Below are positions 24,290 through 36,654 of a stretch of 64,000 bases of DNA, piece by piece. Numbering within the stretch: the stretch's first letter is position 1; each line of letters opens with the position of its first letter. The stretch comes from Hyparrhenia diplandra. Its lineage: Eukaryota > Streptophyta > Magnoliopsida > Poales > Poaceae. The position numbers and the translations under genes are program-made. The stretch is taken from contig JADLZK010012627.1 of the NCBI GenBank assembly GCA_015847255.1, positions 62,001 through 126,000 of the forward strand, in the 5' to 3' direction. The notes beneath the pieces were generated by a model that saw only the letters and a list, made by a program, of their open reading frames with translations, was not told where the DNA came from and did no database searches.

Positions 24290-26085
24290 GAACTTGGCCG
24301 CCATTGCCGCCCGGGCCGGGCCTCCACCTCCCCGACGGCGCCCTTTCCTCCCTGCTAGTCGCCGGGCGAGCCGCCGGGCCTCCGCCATAGGGGCACCGAC
24401 ACGCCCCGTGCCACGCCGCCTGGGTCAGACGGCGGGAACAGGTCCGCTCCGTGCCGACGCCGGGAGAGTCTCATGCGGCCGGCCGGCGATGCCGTCGGCG
24501 ACGCCCCAACCTCCCGTGCTTTTTGCCTCCAAAAGTCGCCATGACGATGTCCGTATCAATGTCATGGGCGCCGGACGTAGTCCTCCCCATATTTCGAAGA
24601 GCCGCGTGTACTCAACGATCCGTTGGCCCACTTTGGAGTTCTTTGTATGCACGCCCTGCCGGGTCATTGACGTCATAGGAAACATCGAGGCGGCCCTCTT
24701 CTTGTGCGCCATGCGTAAGGCACGCACGGGCGGTGCAGTGTCCGCCCTCGATGTGTCTTAACCGTGAGAAACAAAGGAAGAGAAACAAAAGAAACGCGCT
24801 TACCCATAATTCTTTGTACTCCGCACGCTCCGACTGCCTTGGTGGTGTGATGGACCTTGCATCACCAAACGTTTTTCCCCCGCATCGCGTGCACCTTTTG
24901 CCACTCCTCCGTGAACCACTTGTCCACGAGCTGATCCCAAAGAATCCCCATGGACGCAGAACCAAGTCGGCCTCATCTACATGTCATGAAAATATGTCGA
25001 TTAGAAGATCACATTAACTATCTCAAAACAAGCACCGCGTAGTGTTGTTCATGTACCTCCAAGAACTGCTTCGCGGGTCAACATCTTAGTCCTTGCATCC
25101 TCCTTTGATATTTTTTTCGACCCAAAGACCGTTGCATAGTAGTTTATGATGGCACGGGGCTTTGCATTCGAAAGCATATCGGTGACGCGTTTTTGCAGGC
25201 GTTCTCAAAGCACCCTTGCGGCTCGCTCCTCTGTCCTTCCTCGCATTTGAAGAAGTTCTGCATACAAATACAATATCAAATTCATGGTTTCAAGAATGCG
25301 ATGTATTCGAAAAAAGGCTTTTCTTGCGCGAGGTCGAGTTACCCAAAACTCCGTGAGCACCCGGCCGCCTTGTGGGTGTAGTCCGAGTCTTCTCCTTGGT
25401 AGTAGGCTGCCCAAGAGCGGCCGCCCTCAGTATGCCGTGTGGTGCGTGACGCCGGGGGTAGTGCTGCGCGACGGCAATCCGATGATGCTTGGGGGCGGGC
25501 TTTGCGTGAGTCACCGCCCGACACAACGATCGGCCCTCGCATAATGAAGACACGATATTAGTTTCACTCAAAGTAGGCATAATGAAGACATGAAGTAGGC
25601 ATAATGAAGACAATGAGGCACGCATCTAAATCTACTTACTTTGTCCCTTGGGGGCGAATCACGTGGCGGTTGTCTTTGGAGCGGAGCCTGAGGGAGTCGT
25701 GAGGGGCCTCGCAAGTAGACGCCGCAGCCCTTTGCCGCCGCCGAGTCCGAACCCCCACCGGAGGGGTTGGAGCCACCAGACGCGTCCTCCCCGCCCGTCG
25801 GTGACGCCGGCGCCGGGCGGCGTCGCCGCCCCCGCACGGTGGGTCCCGCTGGGCACCCGGCCGGGCGAAGGCGCCACCAGCTCCTCCTCGCCGTCCTCCT
25901 CCTCCACCGGGCCCGGGCGTGGGAGCCGGAGGCCCTCCCGACACAAGGAGGCCGCCCGCGTGAACTCTCCTCCCTCCTCCGGGGCCTTGTCTTCGTGCGG
26001 TTGTAAATCCCGGTCAAGGCACGGGGCGACCTCACCTGGTCGTCGACCTCCACGACCTCCACGACCTCCACGACCTCCCCGCCAT
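24290..26085 (-). pseudogene. Second CACTA gene, Ptta/Transposase_24-like, degenerate
   Basis: The likely start is ATG near 26083, opening a Gly/Arg repeat (RGGRGG) and then a Pro/Gly/Asp/Glu-rich low-complexity region (about 26060-25680). Further along, minus-strand fragments read VLTEFWVTRPRARKAFF (near 25370), DQLVDKWFTEEWQKVHAMR (near 24920, after correcting the frame by eye) and GPSHHQGSRS followed by EYKELW (near 24830). The H-x-GS(R/K)S block is a hallmark of the plant Ptta/En-Spm Transposase_24 family. The frame changes several times and several exons are implied, so the gene looks dead. The role in En/Spm-type elements is DNA binding at the subterminal repeats. A 302-residue open frame crossing 25659-26567 joins the end of Tnp2 to this gene in one register and is not a real protein. 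Confidence 0.5.
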
Positions 26086-26214
26086 CTTTGTCCGATCACA
26101 CCGTAATCAAAACATAAACAAGGCATAATTAGATTTACATGCATTGTAATCAAAATATAAATAAATAAGACATAATTACAAGAAAAACAAAATAACATAG
26201 TATTACATGTATTA

Positions 26215-29200
26215 GAAGTAATCGGGATCATCGTCCATTTGGAGCGTTTCTCCATTTCGTCATCATCGCCAACATTGTCAAAATCACTAAGAGAATCTGA
26301 ACTTGGATTGTTGCCTTCATTGACCGTGCTCAATCTGTCTAGCATAGCTATGTCCTTCAAGTCGAACACCTCAACGCCGTCATCGTCATCCTCGGGCGTT
26401 TCATCGTCTACTTCCATTCCTATATCTCCAAATAGGTCTATCACAAAACTCCCTGGCAGACCCTCTTCTTGATAGAACTCTCCCTCATATGTGATTGGGT
26501 TGATCAAGTTATAATCTTCATCATTTGGGACGGGTAGTTTACCATGTGGCGCTACCTTCTCGCACAACCTCCAAAACCCTTAAGATAATCTTTGTTTTGG
26601 GGCATATGGCGGGTAATAAACCCGCACGGCCCTGTTGAGCCACAATGTATATATCGGATCGTGGATACACGGAATCTGGTCGAACCGACCAGCCCAATTG
26701 CCGTGTATGCGTTTAGTACATTGAGAGGGTCGAACCAATGACATTTGAATATCACAGGTTTAAGATGCGGTGCCCCATAAAATGAAAGCTCGTGATATTT
26801 CTTCGACTACGCCATGGTACTCATTCCCATTATTATCGATTGTTAGCACTTGTTTGTTTGTGGTACTTCGGTTGGGTCGCCTGCTCGTAGCTTGTCGTGG
26901 AAACGATATCCATTCACATCATAAGCGCTAAATGACCTAACCCTCAAATCACGGCCCGTTTGCAACAAAGAATTAGCTCGCCACGATAGAGCGATCGGTT
27001 TGGGCCCTTCTCTTGAACCAATTTAAATGAAATCGGTTCTCTCGTGGTCCAAAGACCTTGTGAAAGAAGAGTATCAATTTCGTGTGGCTCTCAAGATCCC
27101 TTGATAAAGACCAAGTCTCACGAATGAATTCACGCTTGTACGGATCCACCTCGGGTGAGTTCGCCAAGACATATAGCATGATATTTGTGCCACTCTTTTG
27201 TTGCTCAACCGCTTAATGGTAGATGCACCGGGCGCCCGTATTGACCTTGGAAAAGGCCGAGCCGACCGATTTTCGTCAAGATTGTAACGGGGATTTGATC
27301 ATGCACGCTAGAATGTTCTCTCAGATAGTACTTTTCGTGAAGTTTGACACCTCCTCCACAACGTATGCCTCGCAACCGACGGCTCGATTCTCGCTTTATT
27401 TCTACATTTTTCGCATTACACTCTTTAGAGTTTCTCTCGATTAGGTAGCACCAATGGTATCAGACCGGGCCCCCATACGCACCTGCATGCGGAGGTGCAC
27501 AATCATATGCCGCATCGACAAGAAGAAGCCGGGTGGGAAGATTTTCTCCAACTTTTTGAGTAACATTGTGTGCCGCCTTTTCCAATCGTTCTACAAACGG
27601 CCCGAGAGATCGCCTTTGCACACGGTGGGCGGAAGAAATAACTCAACTCGCCCGGCACTAGCCATACATTCTCGGGGACAAAGCCTCGAACCATCGTGGG
27701 AAGGAGCCGCTCAATCCATACGTGATAGTCATGACTCTTCATCCCATTGACTCGCATAGTAGTTAAATTGACTCCCCTCTTCACATTATGTGCATACCCA
27801 TCCGGGAAACCTCGGGGTCTTCATCCATTTAAGTACCTCCTTTCTCGTTTTGGCTAGACAAGACGAAATCAACATTGGGCCTTCGCCATCTCTTGCCAGG
27901 GAGGCCTCATCTCTTGATTTGGTCTATCGCAAAGTTTTGCCAGTCCACTCTAGCCTTAGGGTTGTCCTTAGACTTTTCGGTGTCCATGAGTGTGCAAAAA
28001 GTGCTTCAAATGATATTCTTCTCGAAGGCATATTGTCAAGGTGATGTGGCACAAGAAGGTCATCATGATAGGGGAGCCTCTCCAAGCCCGACTTATGAGT
28101 CCACATATGCCGCCGACCATACCCCACAAAACCACCACCTTGTTTATTGGCCACAAGAGACTCTAGCCGAGCACGGACCTCGGCACCGCCTTCATCTCGC
28201 GGTTGAGGTTCCCGTCACTACGACCCCTTTTGTAAAGTTCTTCGTGTCTTGTCCGAATGGATGGTTAAGAGGCGTAAAATCGACGATGTAGGTCGAACGA
28301 CGAAAAACTTACCACCCGCCCCGCAACCCGATGAACATCGACTTTCCTTGCATACCGGGCACGGGAACTTTCCATGAACACACCAGCCGAGAACAACCCA
28401 TACGCCGGTGAAGTCATGAATTGAGTAATCGGTACCAAACATGCATCTTGAACACCGTTTTCGTAGCTCGGTCGTATGTCCATACGCCTTCATCCCAAGC
28501 CTTGATCAATTCATCGATCACAGGCTCTATAAACACACCCATCTTATTCGGGTGGCCCGGAATTATAAGTTTACAAGAATATGGTGTCCCCTGAAAGGCG
28601 ACACCGGGGAGATTTGGGGGATAACGAATACGGGCCAACAAGTGTATGGGGCCGTACTCATTCCATAGGATTGAACCCATTCTGTTGCCGTGGCGACACG
28701 CACATTACGCGCCTCCATTGCTTTCTCGGGATGTTTTCCATCAAAGTATTGCCATGCTTCACCATCCGATGGATGTATCATCTCTTGTCCGAGTGTATCG
28801 CTTGCCATTTTTGTGCCACGCCATCCGTTTAGCGGATTCCCGGTCATATATTGTCGTTGAATCCTCGGTACAAACGGTAGGTACCGTAGAATTTTTTTGG
28901 CGACTTTACTCTCCGCTTCATCCGACCATCTCCGGTTGGGACCTCTTCGCACCTAGAGGCTTTTGCACTTTGGGATGTTGCTTTGCACGGGGCGTGCTCT
29001 TCCTAAATAGGACACACCCATTCTCGCAGCATGTATCTTCGCTCATACGGCATCTTAAGTGCCGTAAAGAGTTTTTGGGAGTCATACATGCTCGATGGTA
29101 GGTTATGGCCCTTGGAAGGAAGGTGCCAACAATGGACAACATCTTATCAAGCCCGCTCGACCGATGTTCAATTCAGACTTCAGCCCTAATAAGCGACAAA

Positions 29201-29667
29201 TGCCATCCATCCGCGAAACCGTTGTGTTCTCATGAAGGGGTTTCGCCGAGTCCAACATTTCATAGAAATTCTTTGCCTCCTTCTCCATCGCTCCTTGTCA
29301 CGTTGCTTCGTTGAAAAGTCCTTGGTGGACATCATCTAACATATCTACAACCCCCTAAGATCACCATCACAATCGCCGAGGCGTGCTCTCACCTCCCTCC
29401 TCTCTCATACGTTGTGCTTCACCATGGTATACCCAGACGGTATAGTTCTTGGTGAATCCAAAATCTAGTAGATGACGGTGCATATCCTTTAGGCCGACTC
29501 TTCTCGTGTTGTCACATTTACCTGCAGGACACCAAACTAGCAAATGACCACGAGCACGAAGCGCTGCCCCATACCATTTCCAAGAACTCATTGGTCTTGT
29601 CCATCCATTCTTCGTCAAAATCACGCTTTACTTCTCCAACCGTCGACATCCACCGGCGGTCGCCCAT
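26215..29667 (-). pseudogene. CACTA transposase Tnp2 (TnpD-like), degenerate
   Basis: A start at 29667 opens MGDRRWMSTVGEVKRDF, and an N-terminal transposase-associated zinc-binding region follows (CDNTRRVGLKDMHRHLL, then YTVWVYHGE, 29520-29400). The catalytic Transposase_21 region is readable as KILRYLPFVPRIQR, HPSDGEAWQYFD, ARNVRVATATEWVQSYGMS, IEPVIDELIKAWDEGVWTYD, WCVHGKFPCPVCKES and GKFFVVRP between 28950 and 28220. Later blocks include SPEVDPYKREFIRETW (near 27150), VNGYRFH and ELSFYGA (near 26900-26780), FKCHWFDP (26740), and an acidic tail with PNDEDYNLINPITYEGEFYQ (26530-26465). These blocks are in family order but in different frames, with many 1-base changes between them, so no functional transposase is encoded. 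Tnp2 carries the strand-cleavage and joining activity in CACTA elements. Confidence 0.9.
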
Positions 29668-30292
29668 CCTTTAGCAACCACGAATTCCAACCATGAGTTC
29701 GATCTACATGGCGATTTCCTACTCTCTAATAGGCCAGATAGGTCCTAATCCCACCGCGATGTAGATCGGTCGATTTCATGCTCGATCCGGCCAGAAATTA
29801 AAATTCTGGCACCTCCCCGCTGTTCTCCCGATACACGCCCCGAAGGGAGTGTGCATCCGAGAACGGTGGGGGAGGTGATGCCAAAACTCGCCGCCGACCG
29901 AACGACATGGAAATCGACCCATCTACGCATCCGTGGGCTGTCCAAAAATATTGGGACAATCCGAAATGTATACGGTCGTAGATATGCAAAGAAATGCATA
30001 CCTCCAACCGTATCTCTTTCGGACGGGAGACGCCTAACTAGGTTACGCGACATACGACCATGCGACTGGAGCAGGAGATATTCATACCTAGGGTGGAGGG
30101 GGTGAGGCGGCAATGCGGCCACACCCGCAACGCAGAGGAAGGAGATCGGGGGACGCTCCACCACTTCGACGGGCTCTTTTTTCTCGCGAAAGAAAAAAAA
30201 TATGAGATAAATTCGAAATTTTTTGGCGTAACCTCCCCTACACGGGAGGCTTTTTCGATACCTGAAAAAACATGGCACGATGGCCAACATCC

Positions 30293-30385
30293 ACATATCC
30301 ATATCCATATCCACATCCATATCCACATTCTCAACTAGGGCATCCACTAACATATCCATATCCATATCCATATCCACATATCAAC
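30293..30385. repeat. (CATATC)n/(CACATC)n hexanucleotide repeat
   Basis: CATATC and CACATC units repeat in two blocks separated by a short unique piece, about 600 bp upstream of the Tnp2 start. The minus strand reads as Met-Asp repeats, which is an accident of the repeat. Confidence 0.9.
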
Positions 30386-30534
30386 TACTACCACTAGCTA
30401 CTAATTGCTTCATGCCATACCTTTGTGCGGTCGGTGGCCGGGGTGGGTGGTCGAGGTGAGGACGGGCGCGTCGGTATGGCGAGGATGGCGCTGAAGGGTC
30501 GACCACGGACAACGGCGAGCACGGTCGACGTCGG

Positions 30535-30665
30535 CGACCTCCTCCTCCTTCTCTTCCCCTCCTTCTCCTCCTTCTCTTCCTCCTCCTCCTCCTCCTCCTC
30601 CTCCCCTCCCTCCCTCCCTCCCCTTTCCCTTCCCTCCCCTTTCTCCCCCCTTCCCTTCCTTCCAG
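30535..30665. repeat. Pyrimidine-rich (TCC)n low-complexity tract
   Basis: Runs of CTC, TCC and CCCT fill this stretch inside the CACTA element and are followed by a very G-rich block to about 30870. Confidence 0.85.
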
Positions 30666-30875
30666 GCGGCGGGGGGGCAGCGCCAGGGCAGACGGGCCAA
30701 GGCCATGAAGGCGGGGCGGGGCGCTGGGTGGCGGGGCCCTTGCGGCGCGGGCGGCCTACGAGGGGGAGGGGCGGGGGGGGCGCGGCCGGGGGAGGGCGGG
30801 GACGGCGGTCGGCGGCTCCGCGGGGGGCGGCGGGAGGCGGCGGGTGGCGGGCGGCGGGCGAGCGCGGGCCCGCCC

Positions 30876-30909
30876 GTGTGTGTGTGTGAGTGAGTGAGTG
30901 AGTGAGGAG
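30876..30909. repeat. (GT)n(GTGA)n microsatellite
   Basis: GTGTGTGTGTGTGAG passes into GTGA units just before the right subterminal array of the CACTA element. Confidence 0.85.
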
Positions 30910-30934
30910 GTGGGTGTGGATAACGTTTTTTTTT

Positions 30935-32665
30935 TTTTTTTTTTACGCCGACCGCTGCCGGGGGCGGGCGGCGGCCGGCCTTTCGCCGACCGCCCCTGCA
31001 TCCGGCGGTCGGCGAATTTTTTTCGCGCGCAGACGGCGGGAACGGCGGAAACCACGCCGCCGACCGCCTCGACACGGCGCCTGGGCGAAGTTCACCGGGG
31101 CGGCCGGGCGACGATTTTGGTTTTTAAAAAAATTGCCTTCGCCGACCGCCCCTCAGGCAGCGGCCGGAGATATTTTCTCGCCGAGCGCAATGTTTTGCTC
31201 TCAAGTTTTTTTTTTTTTTTTGGGAATTTTGACTTCAAAAATTTTTCTGTACCTTAGTTAGAGTGTTTACAAGAACATATCAAAAATTGGGACATTTTTC
31301 CGCAGACGTTTTACTATTTTTAAATAGTTTTTTCTTTTTTACTCGAATATTTTTTCCCACCTAAAATTTGAACTGGTGTACTTAGAAAAAAGGAGTTATG
31401 TGATAGAAAAAATAATATTCTTGTTTGTTAGTATATTTTGAGCCCTCATCTATGGACACGTGAGAAAATCAAAATATCTTATATGCGAGACATTCCGATT
31501 ACCGGCTTGGCGCGATTCATTTTAAAATTTAAAAAAAGAAAACGAAGTCGGAAATTCATGAAATTTGACGAGGCATCGTTATATTGCATGTTTAAGCTGT
31601 GGAAAAATTTGAAAAGGTTTCATGCAAGTTTGCATCCCGGACTGCTTGAAACCTAGACATCTCAACTAGAGTTTTCGTTATCACATGCTAGAGATGTCTC
31701 CGTAAGTGCCACCCGAGATGCAAACGTCCATGAAATCGACTCAAACTTTTTTCATAGTGTACACATGTGATATAAGGACAACTCGTCAAGTTTCATGATT
31801 TTTCAACTCCGTTTGAATTTTATAGAATTTTAAAACGATCGATCCGCAGAGTGAGTCGACGTGTTTCGCGCACAAGATATTTGAATTTCGGTGCCTGGCC
31901 ATGGATGAGGACTCAATATGGACTCACAATCATGTTTATCATTTTTGAATCATTTACACCCATTATTTGAATCACTTGCAGTTCAAATTTTAGTTTTCGA
32001 AAGAAATTCAAATATAACATGAAAACCCATAAAAAATATAGTAAAAAGTTTTAAAAAAAAATCCCAAACTTGAACAATGTACTAAATATATCAGTAGCTA
32101 AGACACACAAAAAGTTGTGATAGCAAATTCAAAAAAAAAAAATTTATACTTCGCCGAAACACCGAAAAAGGTGCTCGGCGAAAGTCAATCGCCGACCGCC
32201 CGAGGTGCGGCGTCGGCGAAGAGTTTCGCCGACCGCCAGAGGTGCCGGGCGGTCGGCGAAGATCCAGCCCCGGCGCTTTTTTTTGTGCCACGGGCGGGCG
32301 GGCAGCGGTTTTATATTTTTTTAAAAAAACTTCGCCGACCACCGGACGGAGGGCGGTCGGCGAAGATGTTGATCTTCGCCCGACCGCCGCACGGTGGGCG
32401 GTCGGCGCGGCGCGCGCCAGCTTCCGTGCTACGATACCGTTGGAAACGACGATCGGTTTTCTTCGCCGGACCGCCGGCAAATCGGCAAAAGAGGGCGCTT
32501 TTGTTGTTGTTCTTCGCCGACCGCCCGGCCGGGTCGGCGAAGATCACTTCGCCGACCGCGGAAACTTTTGCCAAGCGCGGCGTCGGCGAAGAATGCCGCC
32601 GACCGCCAACTCGGGCGGGCAGCGGTCGGCAAACGCTAAAGACGGCCGGCGACGATCCAGTTTCC
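30935..32665. repeat. GC-rich subterminal arrays, right end of the CACTA element
   Basis: TTCGCCGACCGCC-like words and their reverse complements occur in two blocks, 30935-31190 and 32150-32665. Between them is about 950 bp of AT-rich sequence (31250-32140). Neighbouring opposite copies, for example 32224-32260 and 32330-32365, can pair as stems of 10 or more bases. The motif is the same as at the left end, which supports one element spanning both. Confidence 0.82.
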
Positions 32666-32672
32666 TGTAGTG

Positions 32673-34350
32673 AGGTAACTACACCACAATTAGAACTCTT
32701 CACCAATTTTGAAAAAGAGTGGCAATATTAGGTGTAAATTGAGCATTGCAAGTAGGAGCAAGATATTTTTGCAAGTACTTAGTGACATACCATGCATATG
32801 CAGCCCAATAACTTCTTAATCTCAAGCAAAAAGTACCCTTTGACATGGATTGCAAGTTAAATATACATTTGGACACAGAAAGATGGAATTGAAACTTAGA
32901 AAAGAGTAACTGATCAAGCATATTTGGAAATGTAATAGAAAATTGTCTAACCCCATATTGCTATGTAGTAATAAGAGCATCAGAGTGCTCAGTCCAATTA
33001 TTAGAAAACCACACTGTATTGGGATTCTGAACAACATGTTCAGAGCAAAAGCAGTTCCAATTACTACAAAGAAGAGTACACAACCACCTTAGTTGATAAG
33101 TAATTCCATCCAAATTCAACAAAAAGCTATAAGAATCAGTTGTGTGATCTGCCAGTTTGAGGGACAATTTCTCAAAAGGAAACTACACTTTCCAATTTTC
33201 CTTTGTTAAAGAATTAGTATAACATCATCTCTAGTTACTTCTGAATTGTATAGCCCACGTAGCCCTGCGCTAAAATGAAAAATCAAAAAGCATGCAAAAG
33301 CAACTGAATGTACTTTCGCATGTGCACGAACCCTAGGAGATCAGCTATCCAAATTTTAAAATCATACAATTCATGGTAATAGAAGGAAAAAATAAAAACA
33401 AATCAGAAAATCAGCAATGGACAATGTAGGAACGCATCAACAGTTACATAGTCAGTGCATATGCAGAAGAAAATTATTTAGATTGACATCCCTAAGGAAG
33501 TTCTAATACAGTGGAAAATAAGAACACATGGGAAAAAGTGAAGGTGGAACAGATGTGATGAACATCTTGTAAGAAGGGAAGGAAATGTGTGCCAACCAGA
33601 AGATTTTAGGGGCTCTAATCTAGAACAATTACTCCAAAATTGAATGAAACCAGGAAAAAAAAAGGGCACATGCAGAGCTTCAAATATAATTGTCCCATTC
33701 TAAGCCAAGTACATTCTGCATTTTTCATAGGAGACAACTATTCACATGAAAACATGCAAAGAATTTTAGCTCAGACATTTTTTTTTTAATCAGTAGCTAT
33801 ACAGTTTGGACCAGTGAACAACTGAGCTAAAATTAGAGCCAAGAGAGTTGAATGCAATGATATAGAGTAAGTGGCTGCAAAATTGAACCTCAGCCAACTA
33901 TACAAGATGTACCTGTTCGAAACAGCAATAGGTGAATAAGGGGCTGGTTCTCCTCTCCTTGATAATAGTCTTCCCAGCTTGTCAGGACCGAATGCACAAG
34001 ATTTTTAGTGTCTGTTATTTATAAAAAAATTTTGGGATAATGCAATGAAATAAGCATCACCATAGTAAAAGCTAAAGACGGACCTACACAAAGGGTAGAG
34101 GGAGCTTTGCAGGTTCCATTCAGTTTCTATTTCTATTCAGCAGCTTCTATGTTCTATTCAGCAAAAAGAATTACAAGATTTGACGAGACTTAAAAAGAGA
34201 TAAACTAATTGAAACCATGCCATAGGTTGTTTCATGAATAATCATACATCGAGATCGTAACACAAAAAATTCTATGCAAGTACTATGAAGTAAAGAAGAG
34301 AACAGGCATGTAGACGTGAATCAAGATTATTCAGATCAAATCATATAGCC
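32673..34350. other. AT-rich host DNA with one exon-like segment at 33913-34011
   Basis: This is host sequence right of the CACTA insertion, continuous with the sequence left of 23150. On the minus strand 34011-33913 is bounded by AACAG and GT splice signals. It is open in two frames, one reading GPDKLGRLLSRRGEPAPYSP and the other SWEDYYQGEENQPL. Neither was identified with confidence. No other exon could be connected to it. Confidence 0.3.
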
Positions 34351-34399
34351 TGTGAAAAGTCATTCAATATTCAACAATTGTTCATGCTTTGATGATTGG

Positions 34400-34970
34400 C
34401 TAGAAACGAAATTAATGTCTAGGCGTGCACATGTCCGCATCAGATCTGAGTTCAAGGAGAGGATAGAAGGGGTGAGCACACCTGTTGGCTTCGCATGGAG
34501 GCGCGGCACCTTGGAAGCGCGGCGGCTGCATCCGCCCTGCAGTGGGACGCACGCTGGACGCGCTGCGGCCACGTCTGCCGCGCGCCGCCGCTGGCTGGCA
34601 AGCCAAGCCCGGCCGCGCGCCGTTCCTGGTTGGTTTGTTGGAGGCAGCACTGCCTGCGCCGTCAGGATGTCGTGCACGGACACCAACGCTGCCTGTACCT
34701 CCAATATGCCTTGCTGCCTCCAGCGGTTGGACGCCGCGCTATCTATGCCGCCAGGAAGGTGGCCTCACGTGCTGGGAAGCCGGATTTGCGTGCGCCAGGA
34801 AGGTGGCGGAGGTTTTGGGGCGGGACTCGACAACGCTTTTGAGGAGATCAGGCAAGGGAGGAGACCGCACGGAAGGAAGGGGGCTAATTGGAAGGCTGCC
34901 AAATATAGATCGCATGGTGCATGGGCGGGCGGAGGTGTGAGGAAGGGATTGCACGGGCGGTGATTGAGGC
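34400..34970 (-). other. GC-rich block, possibly a first exon or 5' UTR on the minus strand
   Basis: A sharp rise in GC content against AT-rich surroundings resembles the 5' end of a grass gene. Open frames exist on both strands, none recognised. On the minus strand it would lead into the exon-like segment at 33913-34011, but no complete gene can be built. Confidence 0.3.
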
Positions 34971-35113
34971 TTCCTTCCTTTTATTTGCCGGCGATTTTTG
35001 AGGAGGGGTGTGGGATCGTATGGCAGGGTCATGGCAGAGTCAGCCACAAAGTCGCACCAAATGAAAGTCTTATTTTTGTTCTTTTTATGTTGTAGAGAAG
35101 ACTCCGTGTCCGT

Positions 35114-35224
35114 GTGCAGCATCAAAGCGGATCTTGTCTGGACTAATTACTTTTAAAATAAGGTAATACTCCGTGCAGCATATCAAAGCGGATCTTGTCT
35201 GGACTAATTACTTTTAAAATAAGG
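35114..35224. repeat. ~55-bp tandem duplication
   Basis: The phrase from GTGCAGCAT through GCGGATCTTGTCTGG to TTTTAAAATAAGG is present at 35114-35163 and 35173-35224. The only clear difference is an inserted AT. Confidence 0.9.
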
Positions 35225-35470
35225 CAACATCAGAACTGATCTCAGCTATTGAAACATATGGCAGGTTATGCTAGAGCCGGCTATCACTATACTTAATTGT
35301 CAGGTCGTAAGCCAAGATGGTCAATGATTGAGGATCCTTTATAAATGAGCCGGCTATGACTACACTTAATTATAAGACGTTCTATCATTGATGATTAGCA
35401 TTCTAATTCAGACTAATTGTATGAATGTCAACTATGGCTGCTAAATCGGAGTATTATATTATTATAAAAT

Positions 35471-36654
35471 GTCTACTATATTAATCGCACATTCTGTATA
35501 TGAACGCCCATATTGTCGCCATACTCATTTAGCTTCAACGGGTTGTTGTGATATCAAGGTTAGAGCATCTTCAAGAATTCCTTTTTTTTTTCCTTGTATA
35601 TATCTATACCTAATAATTAATAAAACACGAAAATTTCCGGCCCTAATCTGTCCGCCTGAGTCAGTGCAAATACGACGGACGCACCCGCAACCCCCGCGAC
35701 GCCCGGCGTATCCAATAACTCGCGCCCCTGCCTCCACTCAGGACCCGCACCAAGTTGGCGGCTCGGCCGGGTCCAATCCTTTCCCGCAGTCGCATCCCCT
35801 CCGTCTTGTTCCGGCCTGCTCGCCCCAACATCGCCACCGGGCGCCGCATTCCAATCGCGCCCCCGCGATGTCTGGCGGCAACGCGTGGTCGCGTGGTCGC
35901 TGCTGCCTTTGCACGGACTTTGTAAGACAATTTACTTTACTGACCAAATACGAGCCTCTCAATAAGTTGTTTTGCGCATGCACAGGACCATCGTTGTTTG
36001 GCTCATCTTCTCTCACAACATAAAAATTCAGGCTCCTGTTGGAAAGATAAGAGGAGACACATACGTCAGCAATGGACAAGTATGATAACAAAAAATCTGC
36101 TTGGCTACAAATGTCATTATCTTATCCGGCCTGTTGTAATGAGTTACAGCATAAGTTTCTTCTAGAGCATACCAAAAAGAAAAAAAAAATTATGCATCGA
36201 CGGGTGCCATCACGGGATACGGAAGGCCCAAGAAACGCAGCCCATATGCGGCATGCAAGTCCAGTACGTACTACAAACATAATGTTTTCTTGCTGGTTTG
36301 CTTAATCTAATAATCTTGACCAAGAGGATACGATATGATATGGACGGAACACGACGCCACTCAGACATACCGCTCGGTGATGGCGTGACAGTGACGCCGT
36401 GGTGCCCCTCCCGACTTTGGGATCGGAGGTTCGCCGCCTTCCGCCCTTATTCGCTATTTGGCATGGAGCAACCCGAGGACAATGGGATTCAAACTTCGGA
36501 GCGAAGAAACACCGTTGAGATGTGAACAACGCCATACAAGATATCACAACAAACTTCATAAACTAAACTAGATCTTGTAGCCCTAAAGTTATTTGATGGT
36601 AATGAAATATTTTTGTCCATCACCCGTTGCAACGCACGGGCATTTTTGGTAGTA
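35471..36654 (+). mobile_element. Helitron-like fragment
   Basis: The left end TCTACTATATTAATCG resembles Helitron 5' ends. The right end has a hairpin with CCCGT/ACGGG stem at 36623-36640, followed by twelve bases ending GTAG before T. A canonical end would be CTAG, so the terminus is mutated or misplaced, and the base before TC is G instead of A. The interior contains a GC-rich block (35640-35900) with no recognised product. Boundaries are tentative. Confidence 0.4.

Larger units (their letters stand above)
23150..32672 (-). mobile_element. Complete 9.5-kb CACTA (En/Spm) transposon with Tnp2 and Ptta-like genes
   Basis: The ends are perfect 13-bp inverted repeats, CACTACAGGAAAC at 23150 and GTTTCCTGTAGTG ending at 32672. 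They are flanked by a 3-bp AGG duplication at 23147-23149 and 32673-32675, exactly as CACTA transposition produces. Both ends carry GC-rich arrays of TTCGCCGACCGCC/GGCGGTCGGCGAA. The interior holds two minus-strand gene remnants: Tnp2 (29667-26215) and a Ptta/Transposase_24-like gene (about 26085-24290). The 31250-32140 stretch is AT-rich filler between two GC-rich blocks. The genes are broken, so the element is not autonomous, but the ends could still be mobilised in trans. Confidence 0.93.

Noticed and set aside
25659..26567. A single 302-residue protein on the minus strand
   Set aside because: Its first part is the Tnp2 C-terminus and its second part the start of the next CACTA gene, with AT-rich intergenic DNA between. 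The frame is open by chance.
29745..30377. A protein beginning with Met-Asp repeats
   Set aside because: It is translation of the CATATC hexanucleotide repeat and has no recognisable domain after it.
35471..36654. A second fully supported Helitron
   Set aside because: The hairpin is good, but the end reads GTAG not CTAG and the base before the 5' TC is G, so it is kept only as Helitron-like.
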